Counted from the first letter of the stretch, positions 48,401 to 58,169 are shown. The stretch is 64,000 bases of DNA from Hymenolepis diminuta (GCA_900708905.1 CAADRB010000022.1:173457-237456), one strand, 5' to 3'. Notes: generated by a model from the letters alone, not told the origin. Program-made: numbers and translations.

Positions 48401-51400
48401 TGGCTGAAACTTACAATTTCTTAAAACAAAAAAATCAACATAACACCTACTAATCTAGCTTTTATTCCATATGTCCTCCTTCGGCTTCTATCATCCACTC
48501 AATTCGAGTCCCAAAGGGACTGATTACATGCAGTCATCAGACCAGGTGGCCTTTATTAATGCCCACCATCCCTCGGGCCACTGCTTCTATGAGAGAGAGA
48601 GGAGGAGGATTTTGAGTTATGGGATACTTATTANNNNNNNNNNNNNNNNNNNNNNNNNNNNNNNNNNNNNNNNNNNNNNNNNNNNNNNNNNNNNNNNNNN
48701 NNNNNNNNNNNNNNNNNNNNNNNNNNNNNNNNNNNNNNNNNNNNNNNNNNNNNNNNNNNNNNNNNNNNNNNNNNNNNNNNNNNNNNNNNNNNNNNNNNNN
48801 NNNNNNNNNNNNNNNNNNNNNNNNNNNNNNNNNNNNNNNNNNNNNNNNNNNNNNNNNNNNNNAGACATAGAGGGATCTCCCTTCATTGTCTACGCCATCT
48901 ACTGAAGACAGCTTAACAACAGCGGTTTGAAGAGTCTCCACATAGGTATTTGCACCTGATCTGCATCTGCATTGACTCTGTGGAGGAGATCCTGTGGAAA
49001 AATGGAGGAGTTATGATGTACCCCACCCTCACTGCTAACAACACCACCGTTGTTAGAACATTCGTGCACGCATGACGTTTGAAACTTCAGTGGGGTCCGC
49101 CCTCACATACCCATCTATCATTTCTTCCATTCGCTTTTTCATCCTGGTGAAAGTTTATCCGTCTCAGAGAAACCAAAGACTCTCCTATTCTTCTGGGTGC
49201 TTCAATCTGTTCAAGAACCGTTTTGCACGCGCATTAAACGATTCTCTTGAGTTGTTTTTATCCACATCAACTGACCTCATCTAAGAACGTATGACTTGCG
49301 TCCGAGGTCTTGATGAACAACATGCCTTATATATGGTTGTTTCCTCAGACATTTGAAGAGGTTTGACATGACGTCGCACATTGACTTTCTAGGATTTTGT
49401 CCATCATGCTATGTCATGCATTCTTCTCACTCATAACTCAGATGTTCTGGGTGAGTGAGTGAGCAGAGCGTTGACAGCTCTCCTATTTTCTCTTCGTCGT
49501 GGGGGCCAATTCATCACCATCGTTTTCGTTCACCACCTCGTCTCCAACTTTGCAAACGAAAGATGCGGAGACTTTTAGAAAACTTGCAATTTCCAAATTC
49601 CTGTTTCATTTTTATAGACACTACTACAGTGTGTCATTTCCTTTCATTAGTTTCAGTAGTGTCTGCCAAAAGATCTTCTGATATAAAAAATACATTACTT
49701 ACTATCGAGTCATTTTAAATTACGGATACACGAATTAAAATGATTCAAAAATTCTAATCTCACTTTATATCCAAGAATGTCATATATAAATTAAAATTTT
49801 AATTCACGGTGTCAGCATTCTAAGCCCAGACGAAATCAAACCGATAAGAAGGATATCTCAATGTTGAATAACCTTGAATAATCCTAAAATACGAATATCT
49901 GGAATGCGTATGCAGTGACTTTGTGAATTCCCTTTTACCCTAATTCAATAGACAGAAGTCTCGATTCCTTCCCTTCTCATTGTATATTTGTATTATAATA
50001 AGGGTCTAGAGCTAGATTAAATACTTAGTGAAGAGTCAAGTTTATTCAAGAACTGCTTAGGCAAAAGAGATGAATTTACTACATCAAAAAAGTGACAAGT
50101 TATTTGGTGATCAGTCATTTGACTACTATTTGTTAGTGAACACTGTGTTTGAATTTAAGTTTTAGCAAAAGGATTCAGTGAAAAGGTACTTTAGGAGTCG
50201 TTCATTCATTTAATTTTTCGACATTTTCTCATCAAATCAAATAATTTTCCCTAAGAATTTCGAATTAAATTTTGAAATTTAATAATAAAAGGGCCATTTA
50301 ATTGGCATGGACATACTTGGAACTTACTAAGGATAAAGTCCTTCAACATGGAAGTAAGAGAATTCAATAAGAATTTTACGTCCTGGGGGAGCCATGAATC
50401 GAAATAGACATCGACTGTCTGAGCTATAAGAGTCAGGCCATCCAGGACTGTGAAATGTTCCAGAAGTTTCTGAATCTATCATCACTTCAGAAGCCCCGGG
50501 ACTGCATGTGAAGACTGTTGGAGTAATTGCATCTGTTATTCAAAAAATGTAATTTTTTCAATTTTCGCATTTACTTTGGAAGATTTTGAAAGAAAAATAA
50601 ACTGCAAGAACGGTATCTATGGCGATGAGATTAGAAACGAAATTAAGCAAAAGAATCACACTTTACTTAACCATTAATAGAAGTTAAATGATTCATAAGG
50701 CAGAATACAAGAGGATAGACAGCCTTAAAATCGTAAGTCTGGCGAGGGGTAAAGGAGCTGGACCTTCTTCCTGTCCAGTAATCGGTTTGGATTAGGAATA
50801 TGCGTTTTAATTTGATCGCCTCCTGGAATTAGGATATTTTATCGCTCTGAAATATCACCCCAAATTTTCATCAAAAAATAGGCTGATATTTCATTTAAAT
50901 TTATTTTACTCCCATTATATTTCTTTAATGTCTTTAATTACTTTGTTTTTACTATCAAAGTGATAAGAGATTCCTTTATTAAACGGTATAAACTTATCCA
51001 AATTAGTATGTAAGGAAAAGATGAGGACTTCACTCTGGGTAAATAACTTCCAGCAAAGGATTTTAAAACAAATTCTAATCCCTATTAGTTGTGCTTCACA
51101 GTGAAAACATAAATAAATGACACGCCATTTGAGATGTTAAAACATGCTTCAATGACTATAATTCGCTCGATTAATTCAAACCGACAGTCTCGAATGACAC
51201 TGTCTTTTTCTGAACTCAACTAAGTCAATTAAAACAAACATGGATTGGAAACATATTTAAGGTAGGAATATAATTTTATAGTAACTATGAACAAATGTTT
51301 TACAATATTTTATTTAATTGTAATTAAATAAACATATCGAAATGCAGGTTCACAACTGCTCAACTTACTAAATATGAGTTTCTGCGCGATAGCTAATTCA

Positions 51401-54400
51401 CCTAACGTTATTAAAGACTTCTATTTGCAATAAATTACTGCACAATTAGAATATTTGAAACGAAGTCAACGTGATTATCAAATCTGTATAAATCCATAAT
51501 GGTATGAAATTTGAGAATTATTCGTTAAAGTGTTAACTTTATAAATTGATACACCTGAATTTGGAAAATTTGTCTCACCAATGCGAGTAAACAATACAAT
51601 CACTGCCTAGTTTTTCATAGAAATGTATAAATATGACCTTTTTTGGTGTCACAACGATTAGGAGATTATGAAAAGTGGAACTTCAAAAAATGTAGAAAAA
51701 TTACAGCTAGATGCCAGACGAGAAATTCGACACAATCGAATGTTGAATCCTAATAGAAAACTATTACTAGCCTTCTTGAATGTCAGTTTCTGTCAATAAA
51801 AGGCGTAAAATCCAGTGAACGCTTCTAGTTTTTGTTATTTTTGCAAAGAAAATCAAAAGAAAATGAAACCGACAAAGGTCTCATAAAATTTTATTCTTTT
51901 TTTGCTGCTAAACAGATTATTTTACTCTATTCTTCCTAAATATTCTGCAATACTATACTACTTTTAGACGTTTTTATATTTTAGAAATTGATCAGCTTTA
52001 TTGCCTTTTGACTGGTATAACAGTAGTTACTTCTCTAAAAGCGTGATTTAATCGGCCTGGTCTTTGACCCTGATCCCCTGCAGGAATTTGACTGTTCATT
52101 AGATAGGAATTCTAGTTGAATGACAAAATTTTATATGAGCAGCTACGTAGTAGAAACGTTCTTTTATATCCACATAATCAAATCAATAAAATGTTTGCAT
52201 TTTATTTTACTCAGAAGAATACGTAAATGAATGCAATATGAAATGTTTGATCATTTATGAAAATGCCTTTTCATATTATCATCTTAAGTATACTTATAAA
52301 ATAAATTTATTTTGTTTATCTTTAGTCAGTTTTGAGAGTTTGCACAGAGAGAACAGCGAAATCGTTAATATCATTCATTGTCATTCTAAAATTGGCATAT
52401 CTCCGATATTTTATTTAAACTTATTCCGCTAATTGTACTTGTATTCACACTACAAATATCCATAGTTTTAGCCACAGATATTTCACACTTGTCAATGTGC
52501 CAAAACATTTCTTCTCCTTCAAAACTATGTGCCTAATCGAAAGCTGGACTTTTTTCTCCTGCTTGTCCTTGCCTGGAATCCCTTAAAAAGCTATTTTCTT
52601 CCTAATTTATGCAGTCTTAAACGGTAAGATTTAACTTTAGCCGAACAAATAATCTATTTGAAACCAAATTATCGAGTTTCTTCTAACTATTTCTACAAAT
52701 AAGCTTTCATCCAGCAATTCTAGAACCAAATTATGTGGAACTAAACAAAGATGTAAGTACATTACATCCAATTAGTGTGAGGTAAAGGTAGAAATGTTAA
52801 CAAATGCATGAAATCGTGTTCTCACCAAGAATTTCATGTGGAAAAATAATTTACACCTTTCAAAATCTGATATTTCAGAGAGATAAATACATAAGTAGGA
52901 GCTTTTTTAAATATCATTAATATCTCGAATTTGCTGATCCAATTGTTGATGATCAATTTTAACATTTCTGTTCTCAAATTTTCACATTTTTAGAGGTCAT
53001 GCGTGGTTCGACCTTCGCCTATCTTCTTGTTATACTAAATTCCTGACATATGAACAGTTCTTGCAAACAAACATATTTACTCGCGAGGGAAGATAATAGA
53101 GTTAAAATATAAATTCGAAAAGAAGTGTCCTTATATTGCCCTTTAATTCAATTTAAGGCAAACAATGAAAATGTGAAAACCTAAACAACCATTAACCGAA
53201 ATAAAGTTCTTTCTAAAGTTCAACCATAAAGTTAAGCATCCACTTATTGGATTAGAAAAACTTACAATTATTGTGTAAAAAGAGAAACACAAAATTGCCC
53301 TTTCAAGAAAGAATATTTTCGTCTATCTCATATCTCATTTTTAACAATGAAAAATTTGTAGGAAATGCAGTATTTAAAGTGGTAGTTTAGGATTAGTTTA
53401 ACCCTATAAGCCGTGCGCAGAAGTTTAACAAGCTCTGCAATAATGATGCAATATCCATTATACCGAATTCTCCTTTAACTTCCCTTCAAAATTTGCCCTG
53501 TGATATCATGAGTAAACAAGTTTTTATTTAAATATGCCATGTGTTCCAGAAATATCTTGAATTGAATGTTTTTATCCCCCTTCAAGAAGGTTATTCTATG
53601 ATATATCCTTTCACGAATATTGTACGCTTTCTCTCCGAGTTAGTAATGTTGACTAATGTTTTATTCTTCACTTTTATACTTTTATGCTTCAATAGCACTT
53701 ATCTCTAATGGTTTGAATAAATCAGAAATTATTTCGCAAAAAGGGCATTACGAAGAAAATAATTCCCCCATTACCCAAACTAAGTGTATAACAAATGGTA
53801 TCAGAAAGAATGCAACATGAACTAAAATTTCGGTTAAGATAATGGACGTCTAAGCTGAAGAAAATGTTAGTGTGCTTAAAGTGGAATATATTTGATGAAA
53901 ACCACTTAAAAAATGCAAAAACACGAGGAAGTCGACTTAATTGATGGTCGTATCATGGATATTAATTGAACAATAGAAGAAAAACCTTCAAAATGGTTTG
54001 AGAAATGTGAATTCAACAATAATCTTTTTCTTTATTTGTAATGATAATTATTTTGCATGCTTTATTCCAAAAGCACATTATAAAATATGGTTTTTAATGG
54101 TATTTTCTTTTAAACAGCTGACAATATTTGTAAGGGGCGCTATCTGTTGTTTTTCTCTAGTAAAATTGGTAAGATAATGAAAAAATTGTAATCATCTTAG
54201 ATATTTTCTTAGGAAATTATAATTATATTTTGAACGATCTAGTAAGTGGTAAGATAAAATTCAGATCCGGTTAATTGTTCAATCCAAATTTTCATGTTAG
54301 AAAGTTTGTGATTATAGAAAATTTAATTTAACAAAATATTGATATCCAAATGAAAGAAAAACTCATAATCAAATAATTAATCAAATTTATAGGATTAAAG

Positions 54401-57400
54401 AGGATCAGAAGAAGAAATTTGCTTCCAACGCCCAAAATTCCCACAATAGTTTGAATTTCCTCCTTATTTTGCTCAAATAACATCTGCTTATAAGACAGGT
54501 CATGACACATGACATCGCAGAGTTGCGTCAACAGATACAAATGGCTAACTGTTATTTAAATAAAATATAAGAGCAAAAAAATATCAAAATTAAAGTGAAA
54601 AGATTGTGCCTACTTTAACATCTTTTAATGATTTCAAGTCCAAATAATTAACATTACTTACATTTATTTTACCTATAATAAAAGGAATTTAAAGTCAATA
54701 AATTAATAAAATTTCTAAAATATATATTAGACGATTAATTCAAAAAATTGACTATCAAAACTTTTAAGAGTTTAATGAGATGCAAATTCAAAATTCGAAA
54801 CGAAAGCTCCAATTTCTTTATCCCGGGTTTTATTTGGAATTAAGCTAAACGTTTTTTTTTGTTGTTTTGTGTTCCGATGTGCTCTATTGAAGCATTCAGA
54901 ACGCAGCAGTCAAGCCCGGTCTACTAACTGGCATATTTCTGGCCTAAAAGACCTCTTTTATTGCCAATTTGGGGTGGAAACTTACCTTAAATTGATATCA
55001 TTCTACTTTACTTCAAGTTTAAAATAGCATTTTATATAAATTTGGTTTACACAAACATTTTTACATACAGTAGTTTGTTCTTTTCATCGTTGCAAACTTT
55101 CTAACATTCCACGAAAGCCAATGCTGAGAAAGGACTAAATTCTAATAGAATGATCGAACAAATACAACAAACGATTGAAGATATAAATTATTTAAAAAAT
55201 GAAAAATATTTATTTTCCTACATCTGTTTATTTAGCTCCCTCCTAGTTAGGTGATGAAATAAATATGATAATATGAAGAATTTAACCGCATAGATTGTTC
55301 TGCGATTTTAATTTTGAACTATATGGAGTAATACGATAAGTAATAAGACATAAATCGGAATAAAATATCCGTTAGCACATTATTTTTATTCGATTTGTCA
55401 AAATAATTCGTCAAAAAAACAGAAGTCTAATATTCTTGTGTTTTATCCCTGAAAAGCATCCAAACTCGGATAATAGTCGATAGTGAATAGTACGGAAGAT
55501 TGAAACAAAAATTGAAGGGTTTTTATGCGGGTTGAATATTATTTACTTATTAGGAAGTTCACTGCCTCAGGTTTCAAAATTCTAATATGATGATTCGTCT
55601 TCACACCTCAGAATAAATTTTGTTTTCCAATGCCCGGTACTTATTGGATGGGTAATTAATTTAAAGGGTGGGTCATGGCGGTTTATTGTTTCTTAGAAAG
55701 ATTAAGAATGAAGTAGCATACTTGTCTACACGATTTAAATGTGTGACAATAATAATAAATATTACAACGGCTAATTCTTTCAACTGCATTGGCTAATCGT
55801 TCTGCAACCTTTTGACCTTATGAACCCGAACGCCTATTATCGAATGGACAGCAAGTTAACCATCTAAATTAACCATTTTTCCACTATCTGAAATAGCCCA
55901 AAACCAAAAATGGTTTCTTTAAATATCTTTTATCAATAAGATTTTATCTTTTTAAATCACAAAGCTTGAAAGAATATCTCTCCTTCAAAAAATGGTGGAG
56001 CTACAAATGTACATCTGCGGACTTTATTAATATTTACATTAACAGACTTACTAATAGATTAGGGATTTTTCAACAAACTAACGTGTTTTGGCCGACTCTC
56101 CCCAATATCAACTTAGAGTATACTTACCTACTCCACTTCAAATTGCCGCTTTCTTTTAATTGATAAATTAATGCCAATTTGAGGCAAAATCTTTAAAATA
56201 ACTATGTAAGGATAAAGGTGATGTGTTTATTTAGTCACATTTTACTATTAAACACCATGATCTGTAAAACCTCCACTCACCGTGGAATTTAGTGATTGCG
56301 GTAATGCTAGGAAAGTTGCAAAACAAGGAGATTAATTAATGTTTTTACAAGGTAATAAATCTAATTGAAAATTTTCACGTCATGGCACAATTTCATTTAA
56401 AGAAAACATTCTTAATTAAAATTTTTAATGTTCGTGAAAAAGAATAAAGTTGAAACACTAACTTACCAGCTACCTCAAAAGGAGTTTATTTTGTTTGAAT
56501 AAAACAGATATATTGAAGAGGAAAATGCCGCATTTCTCGATCTTCTTTAGAGGATTCAAATATTTCATTCAATTGATGTTTGAGAATTTAATAAATGCCT
56601 CTGTTAACCTATTAATTGCTTGAAGAATAATAAAATATCTCAATTTTAAATATTAGGAAATTCCAACATTGTGAGAATAGTACAAATAAGACATTTTGAT
56701 ATACCCTTATAATCGTGGATTCTTGTAACACTTCACGTAAGGTTATTTCCACTTTTGATAAGCACCTATTGAAGTGACAACATAATTGCCTAAGGGGGGC
56801 CGAGAGAAGAATGAATATGTGTCATTTATGTTATAAAGTCTCACTTTAGCCATATTTTCATCCAAATGCGGCCTAAACAGAATAGTTTTAAAGCTAGAAT
56901 TTATTGATTTTAATAAATACAAGCACATACCTTACATGTTTATAAGAGGGTTTGTAAAGAGGGTATCATAAGTGAACACCAAGTAAAGGAAAGCCCATTA
57001 GTGTTACATTTATTCAAAATTTACTCGTATAACTTGATCAACGGTGAAGTTAGAAATGGAGTTCGAAATTCGTTGACATTAATAAAGTTAATATAGTATG
57101 ATTTATTGGGAGACAGATATCCCTACAACCAACAAATATCCAGCTTTAGTTTATGAAGGCGACTTTGTTGAGATACCACAAGACATTAGTTCCGATCCTG
57201 TTTCAAGTTTAAATTAGGCATTGTTGGCTTAATTTTCAATTAGGCAAATTGCGGTGAAATGGAGCACAATTAAAGTGTCTTAAAACACTAGATTTCACAC
57301 ATTTTTTTAAAAATGAAAACTTGTAATCACCACTCATTGACATCTAAAATGGTAGCCTTCAGGGTTTAAATATATTTCAATAAATTAATGCTAGTTTATG

Positions 57401-58009
57401 TTCTTAACTCACTTTTTAAGTGCCTAATTCCCAATATTTTGAATATGCTACAGACACGACTCCATACATATTAGACCATGAGTTAACCATTAAACAAAGT
57501 AAGTTTTGCACTCAATTAATTTCGGTTTTTATTAGATTGCTTGGAAAAAAATCATACGAAGTTGTCCAGGTGGTTTAATCGCTATTTCTCACTTTCTACG
57601 TATTTTCGAGAAATTTTCGATATGATGAGCAGCCAAAAATCTTCCGCTTCGGTGATTTGAGTGGATTTTAGTTCAAATAGAAGCATTAGGTCGGAGAATC
57701 CTATTAACACATGAAGTAATATTAATTACTATTCTAATATATAATACCGCGCTGTATAATAAATATCGAAAAGGTACTGCTGTATCAGAGACTCTAATAA
57801 AAATTAATTGGATCATAATTATATTATAATTAATTTGTCATTTCAAATATTATAATGGCATTTCATTCTATTTATGCTTATTAGTAATCAATGCAGTTTG
57901 AAGCAAATGTAATGAATTAAAACTTACCAGCAGTTGATATGAGCGTCCTCAAAAAAATGTACAAGCTCAGCAGCCTCGTTATAATCCATAAGATAATACA
58001 GTACTGCAT
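20798..58009 (-). CDS. LEV-10/NETO-like receptor-clustering protein: signal peptide, 5 CUB, LDLa, TM, PDZ-ligand tail
   Basis: Exons in coding order: 58009-57928, 50532-50328, 45968-45631, 43414-43120, 41203-40944, 37967-37751, 36844-36528, 30099-29840, 29711-29405, 26722-26546, one unresolved, 24663-24571, 24105-24026, 22544-22407 and 21420-20798. Every junction outside the unresolved spot keeps frame and uses GT-AG. The product is roughly 1,150 residues: signal peptide, five CUB domains, LDLa, TM helix and a tail of about 175 residues. This is the layout of C. elegans LEV-10 (five CUB, one LDLa, TM), which clusters levamisole-type acetylcholine receptors at the neuromuscular junction. Vertebrate NETO has two CUBs plus LDLa and partners kainate receptors. 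The last two CUBs plus LDLa resemble NETO most. N-glycosylation sequons are visible (FNGT, DNFT, FNAS, GNVT). A synaptic receptor role in this animal is inference. Confidence 0.87.
21421..22406 (-). other. intron of CUB gene
   Basis: 986-base phase 1 intron between the LDLa exon and the TM/tail exon, from donor GTACGT to acceptor TGCTGTAG. I see nothing else in it. Confidence 0.7.
22407..22544 (-). other. LDL-receptor class A domain exon of CUB gene
   Basis: Reads QCHGFLCKYSHHCIPKELEC, then NGFPNCG, an insertion (TYTKDRHILT) and DNSDETTN, with the final Cys codon split across the intron (T at 22407 plus GT of the next exon). This gives the six LDLa cysteines and the calcium-binding DxSDE. 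The insertion between the NCG and DNSDE makes the domain slightly longer than usual. Confidence 0.88.
22545..24025 (-). other. intron of CUB gene
   Basis: About 1.5 kb between the end of CUB5 and the LDLa exon. No repeat or gene recognised in it. Confidence 0.65.
24715..24930 (-). mobile_element. tRNA-derived SINE, copy 2
   Basis: On the - strand it begins with a tRNA-like head whose ends pair (TGCACC with GGTGCA), has CAGTGGCGCA near the start and a well-preserved internal box B, GGTCACGGGTTCGGTCC. The body after the head lines up with copy 1 at 32476-32714 (GCACACCCATTAAGCAGAAT against GCATACTCAGTGAGCGAAAT, then TGGTTAA/TGGTCAGG and further blocks). It ends in an AT-rich TTTATTATTG. More diverged in body than copy 1. 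It lies in a CUB-gene intron, about 50 bases upstream of exon 24663-24571. Confidence 0.7.
25258..25465 (-). repeat. dispersed repeat R1, copy c
   Basis: On - it carries the R1 blocks in order: GGCCGACCATCTTGATTAAA, GAATTTGAATTTTTGAACC, CATTTAGTAAATC, CCCAATTCAAAAAATCGAAT and CTAACGTTGC, ending TTTGATCCCTCCTC. It sits in an intron of the CUB gene. Confidence 0.55.
26723..29404 (-). other. intron of CUB gene
   Basis: 2.7-kb phase 1 intron between CUB4 and CUB5. Apart from the 78-codon open frame at 28166-28402, listed separately, I see nothing in it. Confidence 0.6.
28166..28402 (-). other. unassigned 78-codon open frame inside a CUB-gene intron
   Basis: The predicted peptide is moderately varied in composition (for example QPQCWTTCYIDIPKSVKVMA, then LKRLYQLAINNGFSGK, ending YSWSHDIHATLPSLR). 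It is less AT-driven than most frames here, but matches no domain I recognise and has no convincing splice partner. It may be a decayed gene fragment or a chance frame. Confidence 0.2.
29405..30099 (-). other. CUB domain 4 (exons 30099-29840 and 29711-29405)
   Basis: The N half has a Cys (KMCWFIYRGSDYRDGQIGWT), NSPFYADTYPPNSNCLYLFQ and IRLSFTAFQ. The C half reads NCKQ-DYLEVIELLNE across a phase 0 junction (C..DYLEVI), then a long insertion, then FCGDYIPGPLIPSPSAKHLL and TGFQLKFQFLPRLELF. The two-exon split with a 128-base intron differs from CUB1-3, where the break is phase 2 immediately before the third Cys. The loop between DYLEV and FCG is much longer than in a standard CUB. The FLPRLELF end resembles the end of NETO CUB1. 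Confidence 0.85.
32476..32714 (+). mobile_element. tRNA-derived SINE, copy 1
   Basis: A 70-base tRNA-like head (32476-32545): GCGCTGG at 32476-32482 pairs with CCGGCGC at 32539-32545 as a 7-bp acceptor stem. GTGGCGCAGTGGTTAA provides box A, and GATCACGAGTTTAATGCC occupies the box B position. A roughly 150-base body follows, then an (ATT)n tail at about 32697-32714. Copy 2 at 24715-24930 shares head and body. Being polymerase III-type and non-coding, it would need a LINE for mobility. It lies antisense in a CUB-gene intron. I saw no clear target-site duplication. Confidence 0.8.
34399..34815 (+). other. unassigned 138-codon open frame abutting element copy A
   Basis: The longest open frame without a domain assignment. 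It is rich in Phe, Ile and Lys as expected from AT-rich DNA, and no motif is recognised. It ends within a few bases of the left edge of element copy A, and a GTAAGT donor-like word overlaps its end. Chance is a real possibility in 64 kb read in six frames. Confidence 0.15.
34866..34920 (+). promoter_or_regulatory. hairpin followed by a TATA box at the left end of copy A
   Basis: AGACACTACT (34866-34875) and its exact complement AGTAGTGTCT (34905-34914) can form a 10-bp stem. TATAAAA starts at the last base of the stem. The same arrangement is in copy B on the - strand. Promoter function is inference. Confidence 0.35.
35668..36045. other. assembly gap (378 N) inside copy A
   Basis: A run of N. 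Open frames crossing it are artefacts. It lies at the same internal point as the 229-N gap in copy B. Confidence 0.98.
36528..37967 (-). other. CUB domain 3 (exons 37967-37751 and 36844-36528), divergent
   Basis: The N half reads ECDFAIQSERNGLNGMQKDE and VCTFYFLGRH, then VRVGFDFVDLPPF. The C half starts CSNGFLAVYGSR, then a long Ser/Thr loop, then IWCGDKLDAIKTKDDV and ALALRFNASGQ, ending FRVYYKFV. The four CUB cysteines are present, but the SPxYP of typical CUB domains is replaced (SPSFSFSAVLYP). The phase 2 junction lies directly before the third Cys codon, as in CUB1 and CUB2. Confidence 0.8.
37006..37193 (+). repeat. dispersed repeat R1, copy b
   Basis: Shared blocks include GCATTTAAAGCAATCCAGAG, TCATTTAGTAAATATTGTAA, AATCCGAGCCCAAAAAATCA, CCTTGACGTTGCTCTCAG and the CCTCTCCCCTCC end. 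It lies in the intron between the two CUB3 exons. Confidence 0.6.
38384..38716 (+). repeat. GC-richer patch, possible solo LTR remnant
   Basis: Starts TGTGGGG and could end in ATGACA. TATATAAA (about 38582) lies shortly before AATAAA (about 38606), an order seen in LTRs. I found no target-site duplication and no second copy, and it does not clearly align with the LTR at 63249-63604. Weak. Confidence 0.2.
40100..40240 (-). repeat. tRNA T-arm-like fragment
   Basis: On - it contains CTCAGTTCGAATCCTGTTGAG-like sequence, including a good polymerase III box B (AGTTCGAATCC). No matching box A or cloverleaf could be found, so this is not a functional tRNA gene. It may be the remnant of another tRNA-derived repeat. 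Confidence 0.25.
40944..43414 (-). other. CUB domain 2 (exons 43414-43120 and 41203-40944)
   Basis: A roughly 45-residue linker rich in Glu and Lys (SASKGEEKENKVGAPEP) leads into TCRFVIQSKSEQQSGEFASP, AYPGFHPPGLQCIYTF and IKVTILDLNLPSQ. The second exon continues CSTDYIQFFDGNDLNRAPSI, RICGEHENLEIYSTESFLTI and YRGFRIAYKFW. All four cysteines, the C..DYIQ(F)FDG motif and the final GFxIxY are present. This is the most typical CUB of the five. Confidence 0.9.
41204..43119 (-). other. intron of CUB gene, nothing recognised
   Basis: The phase 2 intron within CUB2 (1.9 kb) shows no repeat or gene that I can support. Confidence 0.55.
43415..45630 (-). other. intron of CUB gene, nothing recognised
   Basis: The 2.2-kb phase 1 intron between CUB1 and CUB2. 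Open frames here are short and AT-driven. Confidence 0.55.
47757..47784. other. perfect 11-bp-stem hairpin
   Basis: TAGCACATGTA and TACATGTGCTA are exact reverse complements separated by CATACA, in a TA/CA-rich stretch (about 47730-47790). Possibly a chance product of simple sequence. Confidence 0.4.
48421..49716 (-). mobile_element. inverted-pair element, copy B
   Basis: Reverse complement of copy A (34812-36255). Excluding N, the two are essentially the same length (1,066 and 1,067 bases). I count about six mismatches in the first 260 bases at the TATA end, none in the next 590 or so up to the gap, and none in about 54 bases after it. The last roughly 150 bases are strongly diverged. AATAAA is at 48466-48461. 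It is in sense orientation with the CUB gene, whereas copy A is antisense. Confidence 0.65.
48634..48862. other. assembly gap (229 N) inside copy B
   Basis: A run of N with the same flanking sequence as the 378-N gap of copy A, so at least one of the two gap sizes is wrong or the copies differ inside. Confidence 0.98.
50533..57927 (-). other. 7.4-kb first coding intron of the CUB gene
   Basis: Very AT-rich, between the signal-peptide exon and CUB1. No exon, repeat or gene recognised. A large first intron is a usual place for enhancers, but I see no specific site. Confidence 0.6.
57928..58009 (-). other. signal-peptide exon and start codon of the CUB gene
   Basis: ATG at 58009 opens a 27-residue hydrophobic leader, MQYCIILWIITRLLSLYIFL then RTLISTA. 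One leftover G before the GTAAGT donor (57927-57922) joins the AT that opens exon 50532 to give Asp: LISTA-DAITPTVFTC. Cleavage after STA is plausible. Phase and content both support this as the true start. A second frame is also open across this exon but does not fit the splice phase. Confidence 0.8.
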
Positions 58010-58169
58010 AGCTAGAGTCACTACATTTAAGTGATTTTAATTCATAAGGGTGTGTTGTTCCAGGCAAGTTCCTACTGTGGACTTTGGAGGCAGCAGTAAT
58101 GACCCTAATTGCGAAATTAAAGTAGCAAACCCTGGCAAAGTAGAGGCGGTGGCAACAGCACTAATACCA

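Larger units (their letters stand above)
45969..50327 (-). other. 4.4-kb intron of CUB gene carrying element copy B
   Basis: Splits CUB1. It holds element copy B with its N gap (48421-49716) and a perfect small hairpin (47757-47784). Nothing else recognised. Confidence 0.65.
45631..50532 (-). other. CUB domain 1 (exons 50532-50328 and 45968-45631)
   Basis: The N half reads FTCSPGASEVMIDSETSGTF, HSPGWPDSYSSDSRCLFRF and ILIEFSYFHVEGLYP. The C half starts with YCHKDFLDIYIDVA (C..DFLDIY), then an insertion of about 40 residues before RLLGRFCGLQRDEG, VILDFFAAPS and LGFNGTFKIITDD. Cysteines 1-4 are present. The insertion lies between the DFLDIY strand and the FCG, the same place as the one in CUB4. 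Confidence 0.87.

Noticed and set aside
48471..48941. Long open frames across the N run of copy B.
   Set aside because: Same artefact as in copy A; the reverse-direction frame also has an in-frame stop in copy A.
57928..58030. A second open frame on - across the signal-peptide exon, giving a peptide like MDYNEAAELVHFFEDAHINC.
   Set aside because: It looks protein-like but leaves two bases at the donor, which does not fit exon 50532-50328. The other frame gives a hydrophobic leader and the correct phase.
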